Counted from the stretch's first letter, positions 1-8,998 are shown. The stretch: 64,000 nt of DNA from REEB95 sp963762425 (GCA_963762425.1 CAVXKY010000024.1:186001-250000); one strand, 5' to 3'. A program made the numbers and translations. Notes: generated by a model from the letters alone, not told the origin.

Positions 1-740
1 TGCTCGTAGGTGATCTTCTTGGCCTTGAACTTGTCGGCGAATTCCTTGTCGAACACCTCCTGGAACAAATCCTTGAAGCGGCCGTCATAGACCTTGAGGA
101 TGGTGTTCTTGGTCGAGAGATAAACCGGCCAGCCGCGTTGCAGCCCGTAATTGAGACAGGCGCGGCCGAAACCGCGGATGGATTCGTCGAGATTGTACAT
201 ACCCATGGCGATGCCGGGTTCGGGAAAATCGAACACGTCGTAGCTCACGGGCTTGCCGCCGCCCGAAGGCGTGAAGGTCATGGTCAGCTTGCCCGGCCCC
301 GGCACCTTGAAATCGGTGGCGCGGTACTGGTCGCCATAGGCGTGGCGGCCGATGACGATCGGCGCGGTCCAGCCCGGCACCAGGCGCGGCACGTTCTTGA
401 TCACGATCGGCTCGCGGAAAATGGTGCCGCCCAAAATGTTGCGGATGGTGCCGTTGGGCGAGCGGTACATCTTCTTGAGGTTGAATTCCTTCACCCGCGC
501 CTCGTCGGGCGTGATGGTGGCGCATTTGACTCCGACGCCGTATTTCTTGTTGGCGTTGGCCGCGTCGATCGTGACCTGATCGTCGGTCTTGTCGCGGTAT
601 TCCATGCCCAAATCGTAGTATTCGAGCTTGATGTCGAGATAGGGCAGGATCAGCTTGTCCTTGATGAACTTCCAGATGATGCGAGTCATTTCGTCGCCGT
701 CCATCTCGACGACGGGAGTCGCCACTTTGATCTTTTGCAT
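1..740 (-). CDS. icd: NADP-dependent isocitrate dehydrogenase, N-terminal part (cut by window edge)
   Basis: TCA-cycle enzyme that oxidatively decarboxylates isocitrate to 2-oxoglutarate and makes NADPH. The complement strand reads from ATG at 738-740 as MQKIKVATPVVEMDGDEMTR and stays open to the window edge, giving about 246 residues. The segment with SPNGTIRN followed by GGTIFREPI is the isocitrate-binding loop of the homodimeric, eukaryote-like IDH subfamily, which is usually about 405 residues, so the C-terminal 40 percent is missing. No stop or frameshift is seen. It is probably monocistronic, since the next gene upstream ends 124 bases away on the same strand. Confidence 0.95.
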   Translation of the reverse strand, partial: MQKIKVATPVVEMDGDEMTRIIWKFIKDKLILPYLDIKLEYYDLGMEYRDKTDDQVTIDAANANKKYGVGVKCATITPDEARVKEFNLKKMYRSPNGTIRNILGGTIFREPIVIKNVPRLVPGWTAPIVIGRHAYGDQYRATDFKVPGPGKLTMTFTPSGGGKPVSYDVFDFPEPGIAMGMYNLDESIRGFGRACLNYGLQRGWPVYLSTKNTILKVYDGRFKDLFQEVFDKEFADKFKAKKITYE

Positions 741-864
741 GTCGGCCGGGCCTTCTTTGGATGCTGAAGTTAAGAGCCGTTTGCACCGGGGAGGCGCGCG
801 GCGGGCGGGACAATAGCACGGCGAAACCGCCGCGCAAGCGGCGCATCGTCACAAGGCTGCCATG

Positions 865-1446
865 TCACAGCAGCTCGGGCTTGGCGGGCGCGGGGAGCGG
901 GACCTCGGCCAGGGCCGGCAGCAGATCCTCGACCCGGGGCAACAGGCGGAAGAGATCGCGCGTCTCCTGGCGGGCGAAACCCTGCGCGATCACGTGATCG
1001 AACAAGGCGACCAGCGGTGCCCAAAAATGCGCCTCGTCGATCAGGAAAATGGGCTTGTCGTGCAAGCCCAGCTGCCGCCAGGTGATGATCTCCATCGCTT
1101 CCTCGATGGTGCCGAGCCCGCCCGGCAGAACGGCGAAGGCGTCGGCCAGCTCGAACATCTTCTGCTTGCGCTCGTGCATGCTGCCGACCACGACCAGGCG
1201 GGTTACGCCCTTGTGGCCGATTTCGCTCTTATGGAGATGGCCGGGGATGATTCCGGTGACATGGCCGCCCGCCGCCAGCACGGCATCGGCCAGAATTCCC
1301 ATCAGGCCGATGCTGCCGCCGCCATAGACCAGGCCGACGCCGGCTTTGGCCAGAATTTGCCCCAGCCTCATGGCGCTCTCGCGATAGGCGGGCGCGGTTC
1401 CGCTCGCGGAGCCGCAATAGACGCAGACGCGTTTCACCCGGGACAT
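865..1446 (-). CDS. LOG family protein (TIGR00730, nucleoside-5'-monophosphate phosphoribohydrolase-like)
   Basis: A 193-residue Rossmann-fold protein of the lysine-decarboxylase-like / LOG family. Members cleave cytokinin nucleotides or other nucleoside 5'-monophosphates to free base and ribose 5-phosphate. Visible motifs are the N-terminal VCVYCGSASG, the GLVYGGGSIGLMG loop and the catalytic PGGLGTIEE signature. An upstream in-frame ATG at 1459-1461 exists, but GGAAGGTG sits at good distance before the ATG at 1444-1446, so I place the start there. The natural substrate cannot be told from sequence. Confidence 0.9.
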   Translation of the reverse strand: MSRVKRVCVYCGSASGTAPAYRESAMRLGQILAKAGVGLVYGGGSIGLMGILADAVLAAGGHVTGIIPGHLHKSEIGHKGVTRLVVVGSMHERKQKMFELADAFAVLPGGLGTIEEAMEIITWRQLGLHDKPIFLIDEAHFWAPLVALFDHVIAQGFARQETRDLFRLLPRVEDLLPALAEVPLPAPAKPELL

Positions 1447-1611
1447 CGATTCACCTTCCATGCGCCCGCATCCTGCCGGTTAACGCGGGCGCGGGAAAGC
1501 CCGGCCTTGGCAAGCCCAAGCCGTCGGCGGAATTGACGAAGGCCCGAAGTCCCGGCCGGAAACCGGCGGAAAACCGAGCTTTCGGATTCCGGCACGGAAG
1601 TTGCTCTGTGA

Positions 1612-1635
1612 GGGCTTGAGGAAAAGTAAAAGCCC
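1612..1635 (+). promoter_or_regulatory. leader hairpin before the small membrane protein
   Basis: GGGCTT (1612-1617) and AAGCCC (1630-1635) can pair around a purine-rich loop, 26 bases before the next ATG. It has no T-run, so it is more likely a leader structure than a terminator. The rest of the 215-base gap (1447-1661) holds a second GC hairpin near 1553-1570 and no coding sequence that I recognise. Confidence 0.3.
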
Positions 1636-1661
1636 GTTAACCAAGAACAAGAGATCGGACG

Positions 1662-2063
1662 ATGAAACCCATAATCCTTCCCGCGATGGCGGCGTCGCTG
1701 CTGTTTTCGTCGGTGCCTGCCACGGAAATTTCCGCGGCCACCCACCCGCAACTCGGCGGCGCGCTGGCGCTGGCGCTCGCCGGCGCGGCGCTGATCGCCG
1801 CGGGATTCCTCCGGCATCGCAAGCCCGCGGCACAAGGCGCCGTCCTTCCGGCCTTGGCCGAAACCTCGCACCAACTCAGTTTCTTCAGGGAGAACGACAT
1901 GACCCGCAATGGTTTTGACCCGAACGGTTCCGGCGGGGGCGAGGTGATCGATATCACCGAAGCCCGGCTCGAACGCCGCTTGGTTGAACGCGCCGAGCGC
2001 GTCTGCGGCCGCTACAGGCAACGCGAGGAGGACAATCATGCGAACGAGAGTCTCGAAGCCTGA
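1662..2063 (+). CDS. hypothetical small membrane-anchored protein
   Basis: I do not recognise the family. The 133-residue frame starts with a signal-like stretch (residues 1-26). A strong hydrophobic helix follows at about residues 32-50, ending in an Arg-His-Arg-Lys stop-transfer patch, then a soluble acidic/basic tail. The ATG at 1662 has only a weak ribosome-binding site. An internal in-frame ATG at 1899 (residue 80) is preceded by GGGAG at ideal spacing, so a 54-residue cytosolic product could be made separately. It faces the DUF1491 gene convergently with an 11-base gap. Function unknown. Confidence 0.5.
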   Translation: MKPIILPAMAASLLFSSVPATEISAATHPQLGGALALALAGAALIAAGFLRHRKPAAQGAVLPALAETSHQLSFFRENDMTRNGFDPNGSGGGEVIDITEARLERRLVERAERVCGRYRQREEDNHANESLEA

Positions 2064-2073
2064 AATGGCGTCT

Positions 2074-2409
2074 TCAAAGCACCGGTCCGGAAAAGACCGG
2101 GCGGCCCTCGCGGTCCTCGATCTCGACGACCCAGAGATCGGGATCGCGCTTGATCTGGCGGGCGATATAGGCGTCGGCGGTCTGCTCATCGACGAGAGCC
2201 TCGCCGGTTGCCCGGATCCAAGCGCTTTCTCCGTTTTTGCCGCGGGTCTGAGCGAGTACGGAGAAACCGAGATCGCGGCGATTGAGCTTGAGCAGGATGG
2301 TGCCGGCGTCCTCGTCGCCCCGCCGCGTCACCGCAATCGGCACGGCGCGAAACGCGCATAGCCGCACCGCCGCCTGAATCACCAGATTTGTCTTGAGCCG
2401 CGCCTCCAA
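2074..2409 (-). CDS. DUF1491 family protein
   Basis: A 111-residue protein matching the alphaproteobacterial DUF1491 pattern. It opens with RLKTNLVIQAAVRLC, has the central VTRRGDEDAGTILLKL block, and closes with a DPDLWVVEIEDREGRP block. The family is small, cytosolic and of unknown function. It lies 7 bases downstream of the VOC-family gene on the same strand, so the two are probably cotranscribed. Confidence 0.85.
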   Translation of the reverse strand: MEARLKTNLVIQAAVRLCAFRAVPIAVTRRGDEDAGTILLKLNRRDLGFSVLAQTRGKNGESAWIRATGEALVDEQTADAYIARQIKRDPDLWVVEIEDREGRPVFSGPVL

Positions 2410-2416
2410 GCGCGGC

Positions 2417-2803
2417 TCAAGCCGTTGCGGGGAAGTTGATCTCGATCATCACCTTGTTGGGATCGGTGAAGAAGATCTGGCGCACACTTCCGCCGGGAAC
2501 GTCGCGCGCGGTGTATTTGAGGCCGCAGGCGGTGAAATGTTTTCTCATGCCGTCGAAATCCTTGGCCAGGAAGGCGACGTGATCGAAATTGCCGGTATCC
2601 TCGCCGTCCGGCCCGGCGCCGATGGCGCCGTTGTCGGGCACCAGATGCACCACCGGCTGCTCGCCGCAATAAAGCCAATAGCCGGGGAAGGTGAGCGGCG
2701 GCCGCGGCCCGGCGTAAAATCCCATCACCTTGACGTAGAAATCGCGGGTCTCTTCCATGTTCTTGCAGCGGATGGTGACATGGTTCAGATCGGTCACGGG
2801 CAT
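2417..2803 (-). CDS. VOC family (glyoxalase/bleomycin-resistance/dioxygenase fold) protein
   Basis: A 128-residue two-module VOC protein. The N-terminal half (LNHVTIRCKNMEETRDFYV) and C-terminal half (FDHVAFLAKDFDGMRKHF, then FFTDPNKVMIEINFP) carry the repeated beta-alpha-beta units. Candidate metal ligands are His near residue 8, His in VVHLV, His in FDHVAF and the Glu in IEINFP. VOC members include glyoxalase I, epimerases and dioxygenases, and the substrate cannot be assigned. It shares a short operon with the DUF1491 gene. Confidence 0.85.
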   Translation of the reverse strand: MPVTDLNHVTIRCKNMEETRDFYVKVMGFYAGPRPPLTFPGYWLYCGEQPVVHLVPDNGAIGAGPDGEDTGNFDHVAFLAKDFDGMRKHFTACGLKYTARDVPGGSVRQIFFTDPNKVMIEINFPATA

Positions 2804-2826
2804 GGTCTTCCTCCTGGGCGCCGACT

Positions 2827-3879
2827 TTAGCGCCGGATCAGGCGCTTGACCATCCTGGCCGCGCTTTCGCGCGCCGCCAGGACCAGCCCGCCCAGGGTCC
2901 CGCGATTGGCGATCACCAGGCCCCAGCGCTCGCGCCTTTGCCCGAGCCAGAGTTTCTTGTAGCCGTCGTCGCCGCGTCCGAAATCCACCTCACGCGGCCG
3001 GTCGCGTTCCAGCACCCGTTCCATCATCGCCATGGTCAGAAGCGTGCCGGGCGAATGCTCGTTGAAGCGCTCGTCATGGGCGAGCTTGTAGATGGTGGCG
3101 CGGCCCCGCCACAGGATCCAGCACTGCGCCGCCGCGGCTTCGCCGTCCACCTTCAAGACGCCCAGGCGCAACGCGCCCGCCTGCGCCGCCGCGCGGATCA
3201 GTTGCGGCATGAATTCGGCATAGGGCTCGGCGCCTTTCCAGCTGGTCCGGTAGACGCGCTGGTAATCCTCGACCGCGTCCTCGACATGGGCCGCGCCGTC
3301 GTGGAACACGAATTCGGTTTTGTGCTCGGAGGATAGCTTCTGGCTTTTGCGCCGCCAGGTGTTGCGCAGCGCCGCCGGCCGCGCCTCGACGTAACGCGCG
3401 AAATCGAGCCCCGAGGTGTTTTCGTACCAGGTGCCGCTGTCGAAATAGCGGAAGACCGCGAATCCGGCCTGGGCGAATGAATCGGCCAGGGCTTGGAAAG
3501 CCGGATCGGCCGGATCGAGCCCGGCCAGCCGCACCGCCGCCCAGCGTCCGGCCTTGATCTGGCGCGCGATGATCCCGAACGCCTCGGCCAGATGTTGCTC
3601 GCCGGCGGCGTAAAGCGGCCCGTATTCGGTGCTGTAGTAATTGGACAGGCTCAACAGCCGGCGCGAGCCGGTTTTCGGCGCCTGGCAGACCAGCGCCGCG
3701 CGCGGCTTCGCCTCGTCATCGGCATAGAGCCGGGGCGCCGCGCCCCTGTCGGTTCCGTAGTGGAAGAGGACGTGGTACCAGATCGGCAGGGCGAAGAAGC
3801 TGCGCTCCGCCGCCTTGGCGAAGAGCGAAGCCAGGGGTTGCGGCAGGTTGGTGAAGTCGGGGTTCTCGAAAACGGCCAT
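2827..3879 (-). CDS. GNAT-fold acyltransferase, FemAB/BioF2-like (CelD type)
   Basis: A 350-residue protein with the C-terminal Acetyltransf_6 type domain. Diagnostic pieces are the NTWRRKSQKL segment near residue 190, the AAAQCWILWRGRATIYKLAHDE strand region near 260, and the VDFGRGDDGYKKLW motif near 315. Relatives transfer amino-acyl or acyl groups in envelope or exopolysaccharide synthesis, and the precise donor and acceptor are unknown. It is divergent from a second protein of the same superfamily that starts 94 bases away, suggesting a shared promoter region. ATG at 3877-3879. Confidence 0.85.
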   Translation of the reverse strand: MAVFENPDFTNLPQPLASLFAKAAERSFFALPIWYHVLFHYGTDRGAAPRLYADDEAKPRAALVCQAPKTGSRRLLSLSNYYSTEYGPLYAAGEQHLAEAFGIIARQIKAGRWAAVRLAGLDPADPAFQALADSFAQAGFAVFRYFDSGTWYENTSGLDFARYVEARPAALRNTWRRKSQKLSSEHKTEFVFHDGAAHVEDAVEDYQRVYRTSWKGAEPYAEFMPQLIRAAAQAGALRLGVLKVDGEAAAAQCWILWRGRATIYKLAHDERFNEHSPGTLLTMAMMERVLERDRPREVDFGRGDDGYKKLWLGQRRERWGLVIANRGTLGGLVLAARESAARMVKRLIRR

Positions 3880-3972
3880 CGCGCTGCCAGAATTCTGCGG
3901 AAGGTGCTAGCTTACACCGGACATCCCCGCGCCTTGGCGGGAAATCCGGAATCGGAGCGGGATAGCGAGCAC

Positions 3973-5073
3973 GTGGCAAAGGACATCCGCTTTACCTTCC
4001 AGCCCATCGATTCGCCGGCCGCTCTCGAATCGGGTTGGCGCGAGTTGGAGGCGCGGTCCGGGCGTTCGTTCTTTCTGTCCTGGGCGTGGATCGGCACCTG
4101 GCTTGCCACATTGCCGGCGGAATTCCGGCCGTTCGTGATTTCGGCGCGCGAGGGCGGCCGGGTGGCGGGCTTGGCGGTGGCGATCGCCAACACCGTGCGG
4201 CAAAGGCTGCGCACCAAGGTGCCGGGCCTGCATCTCAATTCGACCGGCGATCCGCGCTGGGATTGCATCGCCATCGAGCATAACGGTTTCCTGTGCGACG
4301 CGCGCGAGGAAGGGATTATCCTCGACGGCTTCTTCGATTGGTTCGCGCGCGAGACCGCGGACATGGCCGACGAGCTGCGCCTGCCCGGCGTGACCCTGCC
4401 GCTCGACACCGAGATGCTGTATCGCCGCGGTTTCCTGCACAGCACCAACACGCAGCCCGGTTTCGCCGTCAATCTCGATTTCGTCGCCAAGGACGGCGAC
4501 ATCGGCGCCGTGCTGAGCGGCAATGCGCGCCAGCAGCTGCGCCGCACCGAGCGCGATTACGAACGCCAGGGCGAGATCGAGATATCCGCCGCGCGCGACG
4601 CCGGGGAGGCGTTGGGATATTTCCGCGCGCTCAAATCCCTCCACGTCGCCTCCTGGGAACGCCGCGGCCGGCGCCATTCGTTTTCCGAGCCCTATTTCCA
4701 GATGTTTCACGAACATCTCATCGCGCGTGAATTCGCGAAGGGCGCGGTGCAGCTGTTGCGCGTGCGGGCCGGCGGGCGGGATCTGGGCTATCTCTATAAT
4801 TTCCGCAAATACGGCCGCGTTTCGGCCTATCAAAGTGGCTTCGACGACGCCGACCGCAAGCGCCGCCCGGGCGTGCTGAGCCACAGCCTCGCCATCGGCT
4901 GGAACGCGAAAAACGGCGAGCGGGTCTATGATTTTCTCGCCGGCGAGAACCAGATGAAATCCACCTTCGCTACCGACCGTTATGTCCTGACCTGGCAGGT
5001 GGTCCGCCGCCCGCTGCTCAAATACCGTCTGGAATCCCTGGCCCGGCACGTGGTGCAGCGGGTGTTCGGCTAG
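3973..5073 (+). CDS. second GNAT-fold acyltransferase, FemAB/BioF2-like (CelD type)
   Basis: A 366-residue paralogue-like protein facing away from the previous gene. The N-terminal half carries WRELEARSGRSFFLSWAWI, the usual opening of CelD-type proteins. The C-terminal half has LRRTERDYERQG, a YLYNFRKYGRVSAYQSGF strand region and a VYDFLAGENQMKS motif. No ATG lies at the N-terminal edge of the conserved region, so I take GTG at 3973. The reading frame is open further upstream, but that part overlaps the divergent gene and looks non-coding. The end overlaps the convergent FAD oxidase by 56 bases. Confidence 0.85.
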   Translation: MAKDIRFTFQPIDSPAALESGWRELEARSGRSFFLSWAWIGTWLATLPAEFRPFVISAREGGRVAGLAVAIANTVRQRLRTKVPGLHLNSTGDPRWDCIAIEHNGFLCDAREEGIILDGFFDWFARETADMADELRLPGVTLPLDTEMLYRRGFLHSTNTQPGFAVNLDFVAKDGDIGAVLSGNARQQLRRTERDYERQGEIEISAARDAGEALGYFRALKSLHVASWERRGRRHSFSEPYFQMFHEHLIAREFAKGAVQLLRVRAGGRDLGYLYNFRKYGRVSAYQSGFDDADRKRRPGVLSHSLAIGWNAKNGERVYDFLAGENQMKSTFATDRYVLTWQVVRRPLLKYRLESLARHVVQRVFG

Positions 5074-6313
5074 ATTGCAGCGCCGCGACGATCTGCGATG
5101 CCGCTTCCTCGCCGGTCCGGTACGCGGCGTGTGCGGTGCCGAAATCGGCCGCCGAGCACGCCTCGCCGGCGAAGAACAGGCGTCCGTCCACCGGGCTCGC
5201 CAGCACGGCGCGGTCGTCGGCGTGGCCGGGCAGGGCCATGGAATAGGCGCCGCGCGCGTAAGGATCGCCGCCCCAGGCCGAACCGGCGAGCGGCGACAGC
5301 TGCTTGCGGATATCGTTGCCGAACAGGCCGGCCAGCTCGCCGATGGCGAAATCCGCCGTGGCATCCAGGCCGCGCTCTTCAAGCTCCGCCGCGAAGTCGC
5401 CGCCGTAATAGCCCAGGATCACCGGCCAGCCATGCGGCCGGATCTGATAGGCGCCGGTGCGGCTACCGCCGGTGTCGCCGACCAGGTTGCTGTCGGGCGC
5501 AACCGAGTCGAAATCGCCGTCGAGGCGCAGGAAGAATTTATTGACCACATGCATCGGCAGGCCCGCCGCCGCCGCAAGCTTGCCGGGCAAGGCCGGAATA
5601 AATCCCACCGCGCCCGACGCCAGCACGTTGGTGGGCAGCGTGACGATGGCGGCACGGGCGAGCAGATCGCCGCGATTGGTTTCGATCCGCACCCGGATTC
5701 CGCCATGGTCGATGCGCGTCACGATCGTGTTGAGCGACACCGGCAGGTCTTCGCCGAAACGCGCGATGAGCGCGCCGTAGCCCTCGAGCGCGCGCCAATT
5801 GACGTCCGACGGATCGTAACGGCCGTAATCCTTGACCGAGACCTGCTCGAGCTCGGCGCCGTTGGCCCAGGTGCTGATCGCGCGCAGCAGCGGATTCCAC
5901 TTATTGCCGGGTTCGAGCAGTTCCGCCGCGGCGCGGTCGCCCGGCTCCCCGGAGGCGCGGTCGAGCCGCGCATAGAATTCATCGCGCGCCTTGCGCCATT
6001 CGGCATCGGCCGCTTCGCCCTGGCGCCAGGCGACGCGGCTGCCCCAATCGGGCAGTTTCCGGTCGAGCGCGAAACCCAATTGCCCGGCGATGCCGGTCCA
6101 GGGATTGCGGTCGGCCGAGTGCAGCCATTCGCAGCCGAGATCGAGCGCCAGGCCGGGCAAGGGACGGGTCGTGACCGCGCGCCCGCCCAGCCGGCCGCGC
6201 GCCTCGACCACCACGACCTCGAGCCGCGCCAGCGCGAGCCGCTTGGCCGCGGCGATTCCGGCCGCGCCCGCGCCCACCACCACCACATCGAATTCGCGCC
6301 CGCTTGCCGGCAT
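5018..6313 (-). CDS. FAD-dependent amine oxidase family protein
   Basis: A 431-residue flavin amine-oxidase-fold protein. The N-terminal dinucleotide-binding motif is VVVVGAGAAGIAAA with a downstream VVVVEARGRLGGR. A DLGCEWLH block follows, and the C-terminal FAD-binding signature is RLFFAGEACSAADFGTAHAA. Such enzymes oxidise primary or secondary amines with oxygen to give an aldehyde and peroxide, and some are desaturases. No signal peptide is evident, so it is probably cytosolic. The substrate is unknown. It is divergent from the inositol-phosphatase gene with a 39-base gap. Confidence 0.88.
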   Translation of the reverse strand: MPASGREFDVVVVGAGAAGIAAAKRLALARLEVVVVEARGRLGGRAVTTRPLPGLALDLGCEWLHSADRNPWTGIAGQLGFALDRKLPDWGSRVAWRQGEAADAEWRKARDEFYARLDRASGEPGDRAAAELLEPGNKWNPLLRAISTWANGAELEQVSVKDYGRYDPSDVNWRALEGYGALIARFGEDLPVSLNTIVTRIDHGGIRVRIETNRGDLLARAAIVTLPTNVLASGAVGFIPALPGKLAAAAGLPMHVVNKFFLRLDGDFDSVAPDSNLVGDTGGSRTGAYQIRPHGWPVILGYYGGDFAAELEERGLDATADFAIGELAGLFGNDIRKQLSPLAGSAWGGDPYARGAYSMALPGHADDRAVLASPVDGRLFFAGEACSAADFGTAHAAYRTGEEAASQIVAALQSSRTPAAPRAGPGIPDGI

Positions 6314-6352
6314 CGCGCTAACCTTCCCGACTGCTTATAGTGATAAGCCTCG

Positions 6353-7162
6353 ATGATCGATCCCGAAACCGTCGCCTCTTTCATCCGCGAGACCGCGCGC
6401 AGCGTCATACTGCCGCGCTTCCGCGCGCTCAAGCGCGAAGACATATCCGAGAAGGGCCCGGGCGATTTCGTCACAATCGCCGACCTCGAGGCCGAGCGGC
6501 GCTTGTCCGCGCTTTTGACCGGGGCGCAGCCCGGCTCCGCCGTGCTGGGCGAGGAAGGGGCGGCCAAGGACCCGGCTCTGCTGCGCCTGGCTGGGGGCGC
6601 GGAGCATCTCTGGATCATCGATCCGATCGACGGCACCAATAATTTCGCGCATGGCAAGCCGGGCTTCGCCGTGATCCTGGCCTATGTCGAGGCGGGAACC
6701 GTGCGCGGCGGCTGGCTTTACGATCCGCTGGGCGAGCGTATGGCCTGGGCGGTTCTGGGCCGGGGCGCGTGGTCGAACGGCACGCGGCTCAAAATCGCGC
6801 AGCCTCCCGGCAGGATTACGGGCGCGGCTTACGGCAAGGCCGCCTCGGGCGAGCGCGCCGCCAAGGCGCTGAGCCGGAGCGGGCGCGTCGGCGGCATCCG
6901 CAACCAGGGCAGCAGCGGCCTCGAATACCTGTCGATCGCCTTGGGCGAGACGCATTTCGCGCTCCATTCGCGCTCGCTGCCCTGGGACCATGCCGCCGGC
7001 ATGTTGATCACCGCGGAAGCGGGCGGCAGAGCGTGTTTCCTCGACGGCGCGGCTTACGATCCGGGCGTGTTCGACCGGGCCTTGCTGGCGGCTTCGAGCG
7101 GTGAGGACTGGCGGATCGTGCATGACGTGGTCACATCTCCGGCGGAGCATCGCCCGGCATGA
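6353..7162 (+). CDS. inositol monophosphatase family protein
   Basis: A 269-residue Mg2+/Li+-sensitive sugar-phosphatase-fold enzyme. The metal and catalytic motifs are all present: the LGEEG glutamate site near residue 65, the IIDPIDGTNNF motif near 90-100 and the PWDHAAGMLI motif near 213-222. Family members hydrolyse inositol monophosphate, fructose bisphosphate, histidinol phosphate or 3'-phosphoadenosine phosphate. The exact substrate cannot be read here. First gene of a run in which the next start overlaps this stop by four bases (ATGA). Confidence 0.9.
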   Translation: MIDPETVASFIRETARSVILPRFRALKREDISEKGPGDFVTIADLEAERRLSALLTGAQPGSAVLGEEGAAKDPALLRLAGGAEHLWIIDPIDGTNNFAHGKPGFAVILAYVEAGTVRGGWLYDPLGERMAWAVLGRGAWSNGTRLKIAQPPGRITGAAYGKAASGERAAKALSRSGRVGGIRNQGSSGLEYLSIALGETHFALHSRSLPWDHAAGMLITAEAGGRACFLDGAAYDPGVFDRALLAASSGEDWRIVHDVVTSPAEHRPA

Positions 7163-8013
7163 GCGGCGGAATCATGACAGGCAAGACCGTGGTCATCACC
7201 GGCGCCACCTCGGGCCTGGGCTCGGTTGCCGCCGCAAGGCTGGCGGAATTGGGCGCGAAGCTCATTCTGGTGGCGCGCGATCGGGCCAAGGCCGAGGCGA
7301 TGGCGATCCAACTCCGGGACAAGCATCCCGGGCTCGACGCCGAAATCCACATCGCCGATCTGTTTTCGCTCGGCCAGGTGCGGCGGCTGGCCGCCGACTT
7401 GCTGAAGGCCGCGCCGCGCATCGACGTGTTGATCAACAATGCCGGCGCGATCTTCGCCAAGCGCGAAACCACGGCGGACGGGCTGGAACGCAGCTTCGCC
7501 CTCAACCACATGGCCTATTTCCTGCTCACCGCCTTGCTGCTCGACCGTTTGAAAGCCAGCGCGCCCGCGCGCATCGTCAATGTCGCCTCCGAGGCGCATC
7601 GCAACGCGGCGCTGGATTTCGGCGATCTTCAGACCGAGCGGAACTACAGCGGCTGGCTTGCCTACCGCCGCTCGAAGCTCGCCAATATCCTGTTTACAAG
7701 CGAACTGGCGCAGCGGCTTTCGGGTTCGGGCGTGACATCCAATTGCCTTCATCCCGGCTTCGTCGCCACATCGTTCGGCGACAACAATGGCGGCCCGTTC
7801 CGCCTCGCGGTCGGCCTGGCCAAGCGCTTCATGGCGATTTCCCAGCAACAGGGCGGCGAGACGCTGGTCTATGCCGCTTCCGCGCCCGAAATCGCGGGCT
7901 TGAGCGGGGTCTATTTCGACAAGAACCGGCCGCGCGAACCGTCGGCGGCCGCGCAGAACGCCGAAGCCGCCGCGCGTCTGTGGAATGCCAGCGGGCAACT
8001 CGCCTCGCTCTAG
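7159..8013 (+). CDS. short-chain dehydrogenase/reductase (retinol-dehydrogenase-like SDR)
   Basis: A 284-residue classical SDR. The cofactor motif TGATSGLG is at residues 13-20, NNAG near 93-96, the catalytic Ser in NVASEAHR near 137-144, and Tyr/Lys in YRRSK near 170-174. The LHPGFVATSF stretch after the active site is typical of the retinol-dehydrogenase/WWOX-like subgroup, which favours NADP(H). The start overlaps the phosphatase stop, so translation is probably coupled. Substrate unknown. Confidence 0.9.
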   Translation: MSGGIMTGKTVVITGATSGLGSVAAARLAELGAKLILVARDRAKAEAMAIQLRDKHPGLDAEIHIADLFSLGQVRRLAADLLKAAPRIDVLINNAGAIFAKRETTADGLERSFALNHMAYFLLTALLLDRLKASAPARIVNVASEAHRNAALDFGDLQTERNYSGWLAYRRSKLANILFTSELAQRLSGSGVTSNCLHPGFVATSFGDNNGGPFRLAVGLAKRFMAISQQQGGETLVYAASAPEIAGLSGVYFDKNRPREPSAAAQNAEAAARLWNASGQLASL

Positions 8014-8047
8014 CCCGGAACGCGGCGAAGCCTTATAGGAGGGGGCC

Positions 8048-8998
8048 ATGGCGCAACGAAACCCCTATGAGGTGCTGGGCGTCGGCAAGGAGGCCGGCGC
8101 GGAGGATATCCGCCGCGCCTACCGGCGGCTCGCCAAGCAGCATCATCCCGATCTCAACCCCGGCAACAAACAGGCCGAAGGGCGCTTCAAGGAACTGAAC
8201 GCCGCCAACGATATCCTGTCGGACGAAAAGAAGCGCGCGCGTTACGACCGCGGCGAGATCGACGAGACCGGCGCGGAAAAGCCGCAATACGCCCACGCCA
8301 ATTACCGCGATTTCGCCGAAGGCGCGCCCGGCGCAAAATATCATTCGGCCGAGGGCATGGAGCCGGGCGATCTCGACGATATCCTCGCGATGTTCGGTCG
8401 CGGAACGCGCGGCGGCTTCGGCGGAACGCGCGGCGCCAATCTGCGCATGCCGGGCGAGGATTTCCGTTATGTCCTGACGGTGGATTTTCTCGACGCGGTC
8501 AACGGCGCCAAGCGGCGGCTCACCTTGGCGCCGGACAAAAGCCTCGACGTCACCATCCCGGCCGGGGTGCGCGACGGGCAGATTTTGCGCCTCAAGGGCC
8601 AGGGCGGCGAGGGCATCGGCGGCGGACCGCGCGGCGACGCGCTCATCGAAATCCACGTCGCGCCCCATCCGTTGTTCCGGCGCGAGGGCGACGACATCCA
8701 TCTCGATCTGCCGGTGACGCTGGCCGAGGCGCAGCTGGGCGGAAAAATCTCCGTGCCGACCCCGGCGGGCGACGTCACCATGACGGTGCCGCCCCATTCC
8801 AACACCGGCGGCATTCTGCGCCTCAAGGGCAAGGGCGCGCCCCGGCCGGACGGCTCGCGCGGCGACCAGTATGTCGCGCTGAAAGTGGTCCTGCCCGAAG
8901 GCGGCGATCCGGAGCTGACGGAATTCCTGCGCAAATGGGCGCCGAAGCATCCCTATGATCCGCGCCGCGACATGGGCCGGGGGGCGGGCAAACCATGA
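8048..8998 (+). CDS. DnaJ C-terminal-domain chaperone (CbpA-type J protein)
   Basis: A 316-residue co-chaperone that stimulates DnaK ATPase. The J-domain occupies about residues 4-70 with the essential HPD in KQHHPDLNPG. A G/F-poor linker follows, then two beta-barrel substrate-binding domains (about 135-300). There is no CxxCxGxG zinc-finger region, which separates it from DnaJ proper and fits the CbpA class. A very strong ribosome-binding site (AGGAGGGGG) precedes the ATG. The next gene encodes its modulator, as in the cbpA-cbpM pair. Confidence 0.9.
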   Translation: MAQRNPYEVLGVGKEAGAEDIRRAYRRLAKQHHPDLNPGNKQAEGRFKELNAANDILSDEKKRARYDRGEIDETGAEKPQYAHANYRDFAEGAPGAKYHSAEGMEPGDLDDILAMFGRGTRGGFGGTRGANLRMPGEDFRYVLTVDFLDAVNGAKRRLTLAPDKSLDVTIPAGVRDGQILRLKGQGGEGIGGGPRGDALIEIHVAPHPLFRREGDDIHLDLPVTLAEAQLGGKISVPTPAGDVTMTVPPHSNTGGILRLKGKGAPRPDGSRGDQYVALKVVLPEGGDPELTEFLRKWAPKHPYDPRRDMGRGAGKP

